Shown: positions 53,410 through 64,000, counted from the stretch's first letter. The stretch is 64,000 nt of DNA from Planococcus citri (GCF_950023065.1 NC_088681.1:51370836-51434835), one strand, 5' to 3'. A program made the numbers and translations. Notes: generated from the letters alone by a model not told the origin.

Positions 53410-53911
53410 TGTAAAGATAATATAGGTTTTTCAGCACCCCTGAAGAGTGTGTAGACTTACCCCGGCTATGAGTAATATTACCTTTATATGAAATAAGACG
53501 AGAACGCGTTGCTTTACGAATTATTTATTCGTTACGTTACGAACACGAATGATATATTAATACAAATGCCTCCTTCGGCGGAATTATTATATTAACACAG
53601 TTTAAATGAAATAAACACAATAAACTCAGACACGATACATAATAAAATAATACACAATAAAATAAGACACAAAATGAAATAATAAACTCAAACGTGGGTA
53701 CAACACCACGATGTACCAATAAACTTAGACAACCTGATTAATAAACTTATACGCGGACCACACTCTACACGATAGTACGAATGTAATGACGGCCGCGGCG
53801 CCGAGCACCGGACACGTAGGTCCAGCACTCGACGCTTTCCAGTGGTACCACCACAAGGGTGGTAACTGTCCCTAATATCCCTTAGCAGGACCGCCATATA
53901 TCCCTCTCACA
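53410..53911 (-). repeat. 5' LTR (502 bp)
   Basis: Identical to the 3' LTR except one base (T at 53695). On the coding strand there is a TATAAG box (53751-53746) and an AATAAA signal (53529-53524), consistent with a U3-R-U5 layout. Confidence 0.95.
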
Positions 53912-54150
53912 ATCTTAACAGATCTGATGTTATTCTGAACAAATCCCATCATATTCAGTGAGATGGAAGTTATCAGATCATATCAGATGTAGGTAATTAA
54001 ATCCTGTCAAATTGGTCAAGATCAACCTGATCAGTCGGATCACATTGGATTTGACAAGATCTGAACATTCTCTGGATCCAATTCAACTTTTCAGACCTTA
54101 TCAGATCCAATATTTTCCCCTGAATAGATTAGCATTCGTGTGAAAGTTCT
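53912..54150. repeat. GATC-rich intronic array (interrupted gene)
   Basis: Degenerate GATCTGAT, CCTGATCAGTCGGATCA and GGATCCAATTC words. Intron 7 of member 4, immediately beside the LTR insertion. It aligns with 35320-35560. Confidence 0.75.
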
Positions 54151-54955
54151 ATTTACCAGGATAAATTTGGTTAACGAATCGTCTTTATCATTTTTTTTAA
54201 AAGCTTGGTCAACTTTTGGCCATTCTTGAGGATGAACGACAGAGATACACATGATCCACGCAGCCCATTGATCCTTTCCGTCACTATATTTTCGCAATAT
54301 ATCGGCGATATATTTATATTTATCCTTGACATATCGAGCTGCAAAGGATTTACTTGTTTATTAGATCCATAGTACACAACTAGGTACACATGTCCAATAT
54401 GGTACAGATTGTCCAAGTAATGGGTGATTGTTTGTGAAGAAAATACCAATTGAAGAGTAGGCGTCGGCAAGATCGTGATTCAGTTCATGGGTATGAACGT
54501 TATCTTGAATTATATCTTCGATGGTTTTTCCTCCGTTCGCCTTTTCAAATTCTTGGATCACTGCTCTGACGTATTTGATTGATTTCCACATCAGAATTCG
54601 TTCTATTTCTTTACGTTTTTTGTGCCAGCCGCCGTCGTCTTGTTCTAAGAGGAAGAAGCAAGTGTGAAGTTGATTATTGATCGAAGGATGGATGTTAGGA
54701 GAGGAAGGAAAAGTATTCACCTGCTTTCAGTGCATTAGCATCTGCCACAATAGAATTTTGGTCCAAATCTCCTTCTTCAATGGGTTCACGATTATGCTAG
54801 ACGTGTAAGTCGGAAAAAAGCTGAAGAAATACTGGGAATTGAATGAGGATATTTCACAGTAATATTTATGCTTACCCTGACCCATCTTCTTAACATATTC
54901 TCGAACGGATGTCTTTGATATTTGCGAAGGTCTTTAAATTTGGTTAATTCGTGAC

Positions 54956-55834
54956 CTGATTTATGTTCGATTATAAAATATCATTCGTAGAAATTGAGGC
55001 CTATAGAATCAAATGCCTACTTCTCCACTTTTTTTCGAAAATGAGTTAAGCATGGTTTGGTATACTACAACATGTCCCGCATCTGATGAAAATGTCAACA
55101 TTTGAATTTCGGTCAAGGAAGTATGGTAAAACAGCGTGTAAAGTTAAGGGTTAGAATCAAAACTCTACTTTTTTAATGGAGAAGTCGAGTTTTCAAACGA
55201 ACCTGGCGGATTTCGAATGAAACACTAGTGTTATGCCTTGAAATTAGGCTTGAAATTGAATAAATTCATCAAGTGAGGACCCTTCCCCCAAAAAACACCT
55301 TTCATTTTTATTAACAAAAATTATTTTTTTTTACTTTGAAAAAAAAGGAAAATAATTTCCATTTCCAAATGAATGGTCAAAAATGCAATATTATTTTAAT
55401 TTCTCAAACTTTCCAAGCTTTCTTCAACTTTTAGCACCATATTACCAGAAAAATTTTTGATTAAGTGCCCTAAAACGATGTAAAAAGTGTACGGTTGGAG
55501 ACAAAACTTCACTTCTCCTAACTTCAAACTGCCCAGGAACTCTTACGGCAACGCGTAGGGTAAAACAAACATGTGGGTCACTATCGTCTTGTTGGTACAA
55601 AAATATTAGACATATTACCTCGGTATTTTATGTTACGATAAATGCTAGGGAGGTTTTTTGCGTTTTTCTCAAAAAGTTCGAAAATGGAGAAGTAGAGATT
55701 TGATTCTAGTGGCCTCAAATGAGTTTAGAAAACATGAATAAAGTTTGAAAAGTAACGAGGATTGCATTGCGGATAGTTTATAGTTTTGTAAAAAGCGTTT
55801 AGTCGGCTTAGAATTTCTTAATTAGTCTACTTAC
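54956..55834. other. Intron 3 of family member 4
   Basis: About 880 bp with no ORF or repeat I can name. It is longer than intron 3 of members 1-3. Confidence 0.55.
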
Positions 55835-56109
55835 TATCATCGTATGTTTTTATCATTTTCCCCATATCCTTGGTCAGTACCATACCAATTATTATCCAAG
55901 TTTCGTCTAAAACGACAAAAAATCCTTGCAAGTATTGGCTAAGTACAACGTTTTCATCCTCAATTAATCCAAAGCATAAATCCATGAATGTCGATGTGGA
56001 ATTTCTGTTTCTTTGCGGAGGATACGTATTCAATATTTAAAAAAAATAGGGGTCCGAACAACGCATGTGAGAAATTAGGGTCCCATCTTAGTAGAGTTTG
56101 TCGGTAATG

Positions 56110-56111
<2 letters not shown>

Positions 56112-56164
<53 letters not shown>

Positions 56165-56202
56165 CGTGTGCGCGCGTGTGTGTGTGTGCGCGCGCGTCGC
56201 GC

Positions 56203-56267
<65 letters not shown>

Positions 56268-56278
56268 TGCGGGCGCGC

Positions 56279-56345
<67 letters not shown>

Positions 56346-56386
56346 CGCGTGCGCGTGCGCGTGCGCGTGCGTGCGTGCGTGCGTGC

Positions 56387-56434
<48 letters not shown>
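56112..56434. repeat. (GT)n microsatellite with GC interruptions
   Basis: About 320 bp of GT dinucleotides broken by GCGC, GTGCGC and GTGC blocks, so it has an alternating purine-pyrimidine pattern throughout. Long ORFs on both strands here encode only Cys/Val or Thr/His repeats and are artefacts. It lies where the 5' part of family member 4 should be. Confidence 0.95.
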
Positions 56435-56437
<3 letters not shown>

Positions 56438-56439
56438 TT

Positions 56440-58250
56440 CAACTCATAAAAGAAAAAAACCTTCATCTGGTGTAATTAATGGTGGATGAGATGAGATCAC
56501 ATTATGTCGTCGTGAATGTGTATATTCGGTAGGTATGATCATTTTTCATCTGATGGGGAAAATATGGTTTAATTTTTTAACTCTGCGATCGGAAAACAGT
56601 AAAAAAACGATTTTTCTACTAAAATGTAAAAATGTAGATATTCTGATCTCTTTCCAAAAAAAAGTTTTTGATTATAGCTAATTATAGGTAGGTAGGTACA
56701 GGTCATACATACTTTGCATACAGTTGATTAGAATTGGTCCAGAAAGTGATTTGTCGATATTGGACCAATCCTTTTCCTTTCTTAGGCAGCTAGGGAAGCT
56801 GCAATTTATCACTTTTCACTAGAGTACATGTAAAGTGATTTCAAATCCTTTAAACTGTGCTGTCTACAACTCTGCAAAAGTTCAACTTTTAGGTAGGTGA
56901 GTGGTTTTTTTCCCTTTTCATAAAAGGTTTTGCAAAAATTCTGTTTTACAAACTTTTTATTTTATGTTTTTTTGTATTTTGCTCAAAAAATGAAATTTTT
57001 GACGTCCTCGAATTTGAAAAGTTTTTATACTAGGTACGTATTCCGAAATTGCGTTCTCTTCCAAAGGATCTGCAAAGAACTTGAAAAAATTCATCAAATA
57101 AATTATCCGAAAGTTTTACTTTTTCATCTTAAGGGTTTGCCAGCCTCATTATTACTCATTTTCTCCAAATTATACGCAGTTCTTGGAAGAGGGATAAAAG
57201 AAGGAGGAGAAATTTTGAGTTAATAATTGAAATTCCAGAACTTTTCTGCTATGTAGATTGCTCGTGGTTTGCTTTTGATCTTTCTCACACAAATTCACTC
57301 CCCAAAAAAACATCAATCTTGTCTCCAGGTTTCCTAAAAATCATGGTATAATTTTAAAATATTTTTGATAGGGAGAGAGAAGAGGCACAATTGAAAAACT
57401 TGACCGTTGACTGTTGAACTGAAAATTTGGTTCACTGTGAGAATTTATGTCGCCGTCACCTCGAGAACTAATTTTTAGCTGCAGAAGTTGGTATTTCAAC
57501 TTTTTGGTTCATATTTTTAATTTTAAAATTATTTTCAAAAAAAAAATGAATATTAAGATAATAATCTGAAAATGAGCTTGCTTAAACCTTTTCACCTTCA
57601 CCTTAAGACATAATTTTTAGCTTACGAAGTTGGTATTTCGACTTTTGGAGTATTTTAATTTTCAAATTATTTTCAGCAAAAAAAAAAAAATGAATATTGA
57701 GACAAAAATCTGCAAATTGGCTGGCTTAAACCTATCAAAGTCAATCCCTCAAATCAATTGTGACAGTTTTCGAGCCAATTTGGAGCCTCTAGAAATTCTT
57801 AATTCAACTCCAGTAACTTAGAATCATTATAGAAGGCGTTATAATCGACTTCGGCAGCTGAATACTTAATTATGTATGAAGTTCGATATTTTAGATCGAT
57901 TTTTGCATGTTCATCGCAAATTCAAGATTACGAGTTTGAAAGTTCATTTTTTCATAAGTGTTGCCAAAAAATTTCAAATTTCATCAACTAAAACCAATAA
58001 AAGTTTGCTCCTAGCTCTTTCTTAATCGATTCCAGAAATTTTTAAGCCATTCTGGAGCCTGCAGTTTTAGTTGATTTTTCTCAAGCAATTTCAAATTGCT
58101 TCACCAAAAATTGAAAAACAACAACTTCAGTAGATCAAATTGGGGTTTTGAGACGGAGATGAAATCCTCTATAATTTCCTTGGAAAACCAGTCTTCAAAC
58201 TATTTTTTTTTTTAAATTCCCAGTTTGAAAGGAATACCTATTTCCATTTC
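56440..58250. other. No gene seen
   Basis: AT-rich DNA. The small ORFs have no recognisable motif. 57750-58100 contains weak matches to the 'GGAGCCT..CAGT' repeat of 27190-28260. Confidence 0.45.
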
Positions 58251-58256
58251 AACAAA

Positions 58257-58640
58257 TGAAGAGTGATATTCCAAAACTCGCTTTGTCCATTTTTATCGAA
58301 GTTGGGTTTTCAGCGGTACCTGGTAGATGAAGTATCAACTCACATTCCTACATCATCAACCTACCAAAATGAGGTGTTAAACTCACCTAAATAGCCAATT
58401 CACTGAAAATTAAAAAAAAAATAATGTTCCAAAACGCGCTTTGTCAATTTTTATTGAAATTTTTTTCAGCAGTATTTAGTGGATGAAGTGTATACCTACA
58501 CTCCTACATCATAAATCCACCCAAATAAAGTGTTAAACTCGCCTTAAAAGCCAATTAACCCGTTTAAAGGGAAACTGTTTTTCCTCTTTCCTGAAAAGTT
58601 GTGAAAATGGACAAAGCGAGTTTTGGAATATCACTCTTCA
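58257..58640. mobile_element. Short MITE, ~38-bp terminal inverted repeats
   Basis: The left end TGAAGAGTGATATTCCAAAA is followed by CTCGCTTTGTCCATTTT, and the right end is its inverse. A diverged internal copy (GTTCCAAAACGCGCTTTGTC) is near 58420. It is 384 bp long with no ORF. Confidence 0.75.
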
Positions 58641-59990
58641 AATTTAGGAGCGAGGAAGAAACTTTCCAAGTATGTAATTTGTTCGTTCTGCAGGTCAGTT
58701 TAAATCTCAATCGTATGAATTTGAATACCTGCGCTTTATTTTTCATTTATTTTTCTATTTTTCATAAGGTATATTTCGTTTTTCGAATTATGACAAAATT
58801 AAATTTCATTTCATTTTATTCGAATGTTGGTTTTTTCTAATAGAAAATTATTGCCAGTTGAGTTTGATCACCATGTCGGTGATACATTAAAGCGAGCATG
58901 TGGAATGAAGTGTATAGGTACAAGGTAGACTATGGCGGAGGTGATGTTGGTGATGGTGAACCTGGTGCTGGTGCTGGTGCTGGTGCTGGTGTTGGCATTG
59001 AGGTAGGGTTTGATGGTGGTACTACTGTTGTCGACGGTGCTGATGGTGCAACTGTTGTTGGAGATGCTGGTGGTGTTGATGGTGTTACTGTTGTTGGAGG
59101 CTGATGGTAAAGATGGTGCGAAAACAGATAGCCACGGAACAGATTTTTCAGTGAACGTCGTAGGTTTAGTTGATGGATCAACTATTACAGCCATCATCTC
59201 ACTCATCACTTTATCTTCGGTGTTTGTTTGCTGTTGAAAATGATAGCAAAAAAAATGATTGTATAGGTATGCTAACTAGGTGGGAATATTTAGTTTACGG
59301 TGAGTCGAATTACCAGGATGAATTTACTCAGCGAATCATCTGTCTTGTTTTGTTTGAAAGCTTCGTCAATTTTGCACCATTCGTCAGGTTCTACGACAGC
59401 TATACACATGATCCAGTTAGCCCATCGATGTAGAGCGTCGCTGTATTGGCGTAAAATGTCTGCTATGTACTGATATTTATTTTTAATGTAACGAGCTGTC
59501 AAAGTGTAAAAATTTGAAGATGAACCCATAATTATATTTATTTTAGTGTCAAGATATAGAAAATATAAATGATTAAATTTACCTAAGGAAGCATAGGCGT
59601 CGGCAAGATCATGATTCAATTTATTTTTCTGAATGTTCGCAATGATAATATCTTCAATTCGTTAACCTCCGTTGGCATTTTCAAATATTGCTATTACAGC
59701 TCGAGCGTATTTGAATGATTTTTTCATCAATATAGTTTCCAATTGTTGTCGATTTTCGTGCCAGCCACCGTCGTTTTGTTCTTGAAGAAAATGAAAAAGA
59801 GAATTGAGTCAAAAATTGTATGAACTGTTGATGTTTACTCAAGGGTATTTTTGTACTGGATGATAACTCGTTAACTGACCTGCTACTAGGAGGTTTGCAT
59901 CTTGCTGAACATTACAACTGTTAAGTTCCCCTTCTTCGTCTTTTTCGCGATCTTGCTGTGGATAGATACACACATTCTTAATATTAAAAA

Positions 59991-60237
59991 TGAAGCATGT
60001 GTTTCCAAAACGCACCAAGTCCATTTTCAAAGATTCTGAGGTTGCAAGGCCATCTAACATAAAGTTGCGGCCCAAAAGGGCTGATTTTTTGATACGTTGT
60101 GCCCAAGAATCTTGGCTACACCACATCAAAAAATCAGCCAATTTGGGCCATTTCTACATTTCCAAATTGTACCAAGTACCATGAATTTCTTATCAATATT
60201 TTTTTGGACTTAGTGCATTTTGGAAACACATGCTTCA
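59991..60237. mobile_element. MITE in intron 4 of member 5
   Basis: Ends TGAAGCATGTGTTTCCAAAA in inverted orientation; 33 bp with two mismatches. An inner inverted repeat (GGCTGATTTTTTGAT and its inverse) makes the whole 247 bp a near palindrome. No clear target duplication. Confidence 0.75.
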
Positions 60238-61134
60238 AATAATTCTATATTGAAGTTATTAGAAAAAGAGGTGAATTTCGGAGTAACGAACCTTGCACCA
60301 AACTTTCAACATGTTCTGGAATGGGTGTTTTTGTTTGTCCAGCATGTCTTGGAATTTCTCTTTGTGATCTGATCAAACGAAAAATGCATTAGAGTTAATG
60401 AAAGAAAAAGCAAACTAGCTTTTGGAAAAAAAACGGATTGAGAATCATTGAATACCTACTCAACCTCTCCGAAATTCTATAGGTATAGGTATCAGGATGC
60501 ATTAGGTACTTACATACGTCGTACGTTGTTATCATGAGCTGCATATTTGGAGTGAGCACCAACGCAATAATTATCCAAGTTTCGTCTTGAAATTGGAAAA
60601 AAACTGCCAAATATCCGCTGATAACTATACTCCATTCTTTTACCAAACCGAAACATAGATCTTTGAATAGAGGATTTGATCCATCTGTAGGAACATAATC
60701 ATCACCGATGAAAGCTATCTGCGAATGTGAGAAATCAAAACAGAAATTGCTTATGAATTGATCGAATGAGCTTCAGAGAAATTGAGACTGATCTTGAATA
60801 AAAATTATGAAAATTCTAAATTGAAGACATGGCTTACTCCTGAATTTGTTTTCGTTATCAGTTCGTTTATGGCGATTCTGTGACCTTTATCTCGATATGT
60901 TAATATACTGGCTATAACTTCTTCCTTCATTTTAGAATCTACGATGGCTTGGGCATCCTGATCATCTTGTGAACATCCAGGAGGAGGAGAGAAGTAAGAT
61001 ACTATACTGTTGACGGGATCCGTTATCGAACCCTTGGGAAATTAATTTGAGAAACTAATGATACAAATTTTCAAACAGCTTGGAAATTTTTGGTAAAATT
61101 CGAGGGGAAAATAATTTGCATCGTGCAAAATGTT

Positions 61135-61370
61135 GATTTAATCAGATCTGACAAATAATTGAATTGAGAGAATTTCTGCATCTGATCTGATCTCATCAAT
61201 CATCACTGAACAGGCTTTATTTTGGATCAAATCAGATCCGATCACTTTCTTCTGGATGTATCAAGTCTGATGAGATCCAAATTCAGACACAAACATTTTC
61301 CTCGTAAGCAAAATATGCACTTGGTATATTATGATTTCATCTATTCAGGCCCGATCAGATCTGCTCATAT
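61135..61370. repeat. GATC-rich intronic array (member 5, intron 1)
   Basis: Degenerate GATCTGA(C/T), CTGATCTGATCTCATC and AGATCCGATCAC words. Same motif type as the intron 7 arrays of other copies, here in a different intron. Confidence 0.65.
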
Positions 61371-61563
61371 ACTGTTATTTTTTCGATTCTATTCAGCGCA
61401 ATTTTTTCCCTTTTGATATCTAGCTCTATTTTTTTTTTCAATTTGATTTTCATTAAATGAATAATGAGGCTTCAAAATTATTGCAATATTTGTGAAAACT
61501 TACCTCAATTCCCATGATCATCAGTAATAGACTTATGATTACAATATTCAAATTGTCCATCAT

Positions 61564-61909
61564 TCTCACAATCACACTAATATAGGTACATATAAACAAG
61601 ATTTAAAACGATGTTTGCGACAAACATCCAGTAAATAAGACTCACATAGCGTTGCGTGCAATTTTTTGAATGAGTATTGTGTATGAGCAGCTGCTCTTAA
61701 TGTATCGTAAATGTAATATAATGTATTTGAACAATTCAGTGCAGAGATACGAGCCTAATGGCGGGGACCAACTAACACGTTTGAATTGAAAGCAATGCCA
61801 AACTCGATAATCGACGATTTTTGTTACCTACATAAAATTATGTCTGTAAAATAAAAAAAATAAATAAATAAGTAGGCCTAACTCGAACAGTAGGTTCTGC
61901 AAAATCACG
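61564..61909. promoter_or_regulatory. Shared divergent 5' region of members 5 and 6
   Basis: The start codons of member 5 (minus) and member 6 (plus) are only about 346 bp apart, head to head. The interval is AT-rich with no ORF, and both core promoters must lie in it. I cannot pick a TATA box with confidence. Confidence 0.55.
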
Positions 61910-64000
61910 ATGCTTAGTCAAATTCTCATTTTCATGTATTCATCTGTAGCAATAACACAGGTACTTATGTATTTTGAAAAACCAATTCAATGGACGTTTT
62001 AGGTACTGGTCACATTTTGTCAAGAAAATTTTCATTTTCATCAGGCTCAAGTTGTTTGGACTTGCACGGAAGACTTGGTAGATGAATATTACACTACAAT
62101 ACCGACAATAACCGCAGATTTTCTTCCGCAAGATGAAAAAGACGCTCAAGCTATCATAGACAGTGACAGAAACGAGCAAGTAATCGCTGGCATTTTACCA
62201 TACCGAGAAAAAATTCGACGATACGCCATAAGCCAAAAGGTGTTGACCAAAATTCCTGGAACTTATGCATATGTAAGTAATTTTGCTGATAACGCATAAT
62301 TCCAAATAAGTTGTGGTGTCCACTCAGATCAAATTGTATCCAGGCGATGTTAAAATCTCATCAAATTTAATCCTTTTCTATTGATATGAATACTTTTGAA
62401 TTTTTTACTTGCACAGACATCGGGAAAACAGTCTCACACTGTAGACAATTGGGTCACTGGCACTTATATACCTCAAAGAAACCTAAATTCGACGTCGACA
62501 TTCATGGATTTATGCTTTGGATTGATTGAGGACGAAAACGTCGTGCTTGGCAATTATCTAAAAATATTTTTCGATCGCCAAGACGAAACTTGGATAATTA
62601 TCGGCATGGTGCTGACCAAAGATATGGGAACCATGATAAGAACCTTTGACCAAAGTAAGTTCGACCCCGAGAAATATGTACTTGTACAAAAGGAGGAGAG
62701 TGTCGTTAACGTTTACTAGCACCGAGTACGAGGAAAGATAAATTTTGCAACAACCTGTACCGAGATAATATTCGACATTTCTGTTCAAAAAATCAGCACA
62801 TGGAATTTCATTCAAAAATTTACGAAAATATCAAAGACATCCGTTTGAAAATATGTTAAGAAGATGGGCCAGGGTAAGAATATCCTCATCTCAGAATTCA
62901 TCCTCTTTTTAAGATATGTATATTCGCTTACCAACTCATTTGTTTTCTCAAAAAACCTGGTTCATATGTTATTTTTAGCACAATCGCGAACCTATCGAAA
63001 AAGAAAATATAAATCATAATCAAGTTATGCTAGATACACATGCTCTAAAAACAGGTGAATGTTCACTGAAATTTTCTTCGCCCTTTCCATCATTACTGAC
63101 AACCAATACCTGAGTACTTGGACAATCACGAGACTTTTTTTCAAAATTTACAACAGGATGAAGGTTGGCACGAAAAGCGCGAACAGATCGAACGGATCCT
63201 GATGTGGAAATCAATCAAATACGTCAGAGAAGTGATACAAGAATTTGAAAAGTTGAATGGAGGGAAAGCCATGGAAGACATCATTCAAGATAATGTTAAG
63301 GCTAGTGGACTAAATCACGATTTGGCTGACGCATACGTCTCTATTGGTATCTGTTTCGCAATCCATCTCCTGTTTTTGGAATAATTCTTACAATTATTCG
63401 TTTTAGCAATAAGTCATAAAATCACTTTGCAGCTAGTTACATCAAGGATAAATATAAATATATCGCTGATATATTGCGAAAATATAGCGACGGAAAGGAT
63501 CAATGGGCTGCGTGGATCATGTGTATCGCTATCGTTCATCCTCAAGAATGGCCAAAAGTCGATCAAGCTTTTAAAAAAGATAATAAAGACGACTCGTTGA
63601 CCAAATTTATTCTGGTAAATAGAATGTTCACATGGATACCTACCAATCTATTCAGGGAGAAAATATTGGATCTGATAAGGTTTAGAAAGTTGAATTGGAT
63701 CCAGAGAATGTCCTGATCTGATCTCATCCAATCGGATCCGATTAATCAGGTCTAAACATATTTGATCAGATTTAATCGCATCTGATAGGATCTGATTGCT
63801 TTCATCTAACTGAATATGATGGGATTTGTTCAGAATCAAATCAGATCTGTTGAGATACGATCTATTTCTCGACTTGATCGGAGCCTATTTTTTTTTTTGC
63901 CCCAAGCAACGTTATATGAGTAGCTGTCAAAATACTTATGTTGCACGTTCATCAAAATCTCATAATATTTCAGGAAAAACTCACCACTGATAAAATGGCG
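61910..64000 (+). pseudogene. Secreted-protein family member 6, acceptor lost, cut by window end
   Basis: Exons: 61910-61960 (signal, MLSQILIFMYSSVAITQ), 62045-62272, 62417-62654, 62797-62873, 62979-63054, about 63152-63346, 63433-63614, and exon 8 from 63974 to beyond the window. Core motifs are DLVDEYYTTIPT, MDLCFGLIEDENVVLG, DETWIIIGMVLTKDMGTMI, HPFENMLRRWAR and HPQEWPKVDQAF. All junctions are GT-AG except before exon 6. The base pair preceding the expected exon start (AACAGGATGAAGG) is AC, and the nearby AG (CAACAG|GA) would put a stop in frame at once. If no other acceptor is used, the mRNA is broken; otherwise the gene is intact as far as seen. It is the only plus-strand member. Confidence 0.72.
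63655..63870. repeat. GATC-rich intronic array (member 6, intron 7)
   Basis: Dense GATCTGAT, TCCAATCGGATCCGATT and AGATCTGTTGAGATACGATC words. Reverse complement of the intron 7 array of member 4, as expected from gene orientation. Confidence 0.75.

Larger units (their letters stand above)
36699..53911 (-). mobile_element. 17.2-kb Ty3/gypsy-like LTR retrotransposon with accessory ORFs
   Basis: It is bounded by two 502-bp LTRs and an ATCT duplication. Coding strand is minus: 5' LTR, tRNA-Lys-like primer site, gag, SGNH-like domain, protease, RT, degenerate RNase H, integrase with an inserted RNase H1-like domain, a basic ORF, a 116-aa ORF, a RING/coiled-coil ORF, a second SGNH-like ORF, about 1.4 kb of non-coding DNA, the polypurine tract and the 3' LTR. 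At 17.2 kb it is far longer than the usual 5-8 kb. The PR-RT-RH-IN order and the GPY/F-like motif place it in Ty3/gypsy. No env is visible. LTR identity (501/502) means recent insertion. It has many in-frame stops but no frameshift in the 8.1-kb gag-pol frame. Confidence 0.93.
36497..56033 (-). pseudogene. Secreted-protein family member 4, truncated and split by the LTR element
   Basis: Exons found: part of exon 3 (about 56033-55835), exon 4 54955-54876, exon 5 54796-54721, exon 6 54644-54447, exon 7 54338-54157 and exon 8 36661-36497. Exons 4-7 keep family lengths (80, 76, 198, 182) and are open. Exon 8 (54 aa plus stop) ends in TTVAPAP. The 17.2-kb LTR element lies in intron 7, in the same orientation. 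The start of exon 3 is lost: the reading NTYPPQRNRNSTSTFMDLC is open, but an in-frame stop and then a long GT tract replace the expected upstream part. Exons 1 and 2 are not found up to 58.2 kb. So the copy was 5'-truncated as well as interrupted. Confidence 0.8.
58868..61563 (-). pseudogene. Secreted-protein family member 5, nonsense codon in exon 6
   Basis: Exons: 61563-61504 (signal, MMDNLNIVIISLLLMIMGIE), 61032-60838, 60718-60514, 60368-60292, 59955-59880, 59780-59583, 59495-59314, 59230-58868. All have GT-AG ends and phases sum to 452 codons. Exon 6 has TAA at 59664-59662, in the conserved NGGK position. Exon 8 reads as a Ser/Thr/Asn-rich tail, while the +/-1 frame of the same DNA gives a Pro/Ala-rich tail like member 2, so a frameshift has changed the C-terminus. 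A MITE sits in intron 4. Diverged core: SQDDQDAQAIVDSKMKEEVI, DETWIIIALVLTPNMQLMI, HPFQNMLKVWCK. Possibly a truncated secreted product; otherwise dead. Confidence 0.78.

Noticed and set aside
55960..56489. Long Cys/Val and Thr/His ORFs
   Set aside because: They are six-frame translations of a GT/GC microsatellite.
58898..59237. Gly/Ala/Val-rich plus-strand ORF resembling a structural protein
   Set aside because: It is the complement of the low-complexity exon 8 of member 5.
1..64000. CRISPR arrays, operons or bacterial genes
   Set aside because: Introns, LINEs and low gene density show eukaryotic DNA; no regular spacer-repeat array exists.

Overview
The window is eukaryotic, AT-rich animal DNA. 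It has multi-exon genes with GT-AG introns on both strands, LINE, LTR and DNA-transposon relics of insect type, and very many short inverted-repeat elements. The repeated GTAGGTACCTA-like words and the set of transposon families suggest an insect, possibly a scale insect or mealybug. That host guess is inference, not proof.

Layout. 0-4.4 kb: degenerate tandem repeats, a clean ~150-bp minisatellite and the tail of a pogo-like element. 4.7-5.1 kb: a two-exon relic of the gene family described below. 5.9-7.6 kb: a LINE fragment split by a hAT-type element with a perfect 8-bp target duplication. 8.7-14.0 kb: MITEs, including a pogo-ended 3.8-kb element that carries a ~200-bp-arm hairpin. 14.1-19.8 kb: another LINE relic, split by a 4.5-kb element with long inverted ends, CACAGTG termini and a 5-bp target duplication; that element contains a broken Harbinger (HARBI1-like) transposase. 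19.9-36.7 kb and 54-64 kb: a cluster of paralogous eight-exon genes for small secreted proteins (406-451 codons) that I cannot assign to any known family. Two copies look intact (19922-21841 and 23021-25780). The others carry a frameshift, a nonsense codon, a lost splice site, a truncation or only isolated exons, so this is a birth-and-death array. 36.7-53.9 kb: a 17.2-kb LTR retrotransposon (minus strand) in the last intron of one cluster gene.

The LTR element is the most unusual object. Its 502-bp LTRs differ at one base and are flanked by a perfect ATCT duplication, so the insertion is recent. Gag, an SGNH/GDSL-like domain, aspartic protease, reverse transcriptase, a degenerate RNase H and integrase lie in ONE reading frame of about 8.1 kb. 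Four in-frame stops (TAA, TGA, TAG, TAG) break it, with no frameshift. A second, RNase H1-like domain sits inside the integrase, between the DDE core and the GPY/F-like C-terminal domain. The 3' part of the element lacks a recognisable env. It carries instead a RING-type zinc-finger/coiled-coil ORF followed, in frame after a TGA, by a long ORF with a second SGNH-like domain, plus two smaller ORFs.

The pieces interact as genome history. Tandem duplication made the secreted-protein cluster, mobile elements landed in its introns and flanks, and inter-paralogue comparison gives empty sites that date and delimit several of them.
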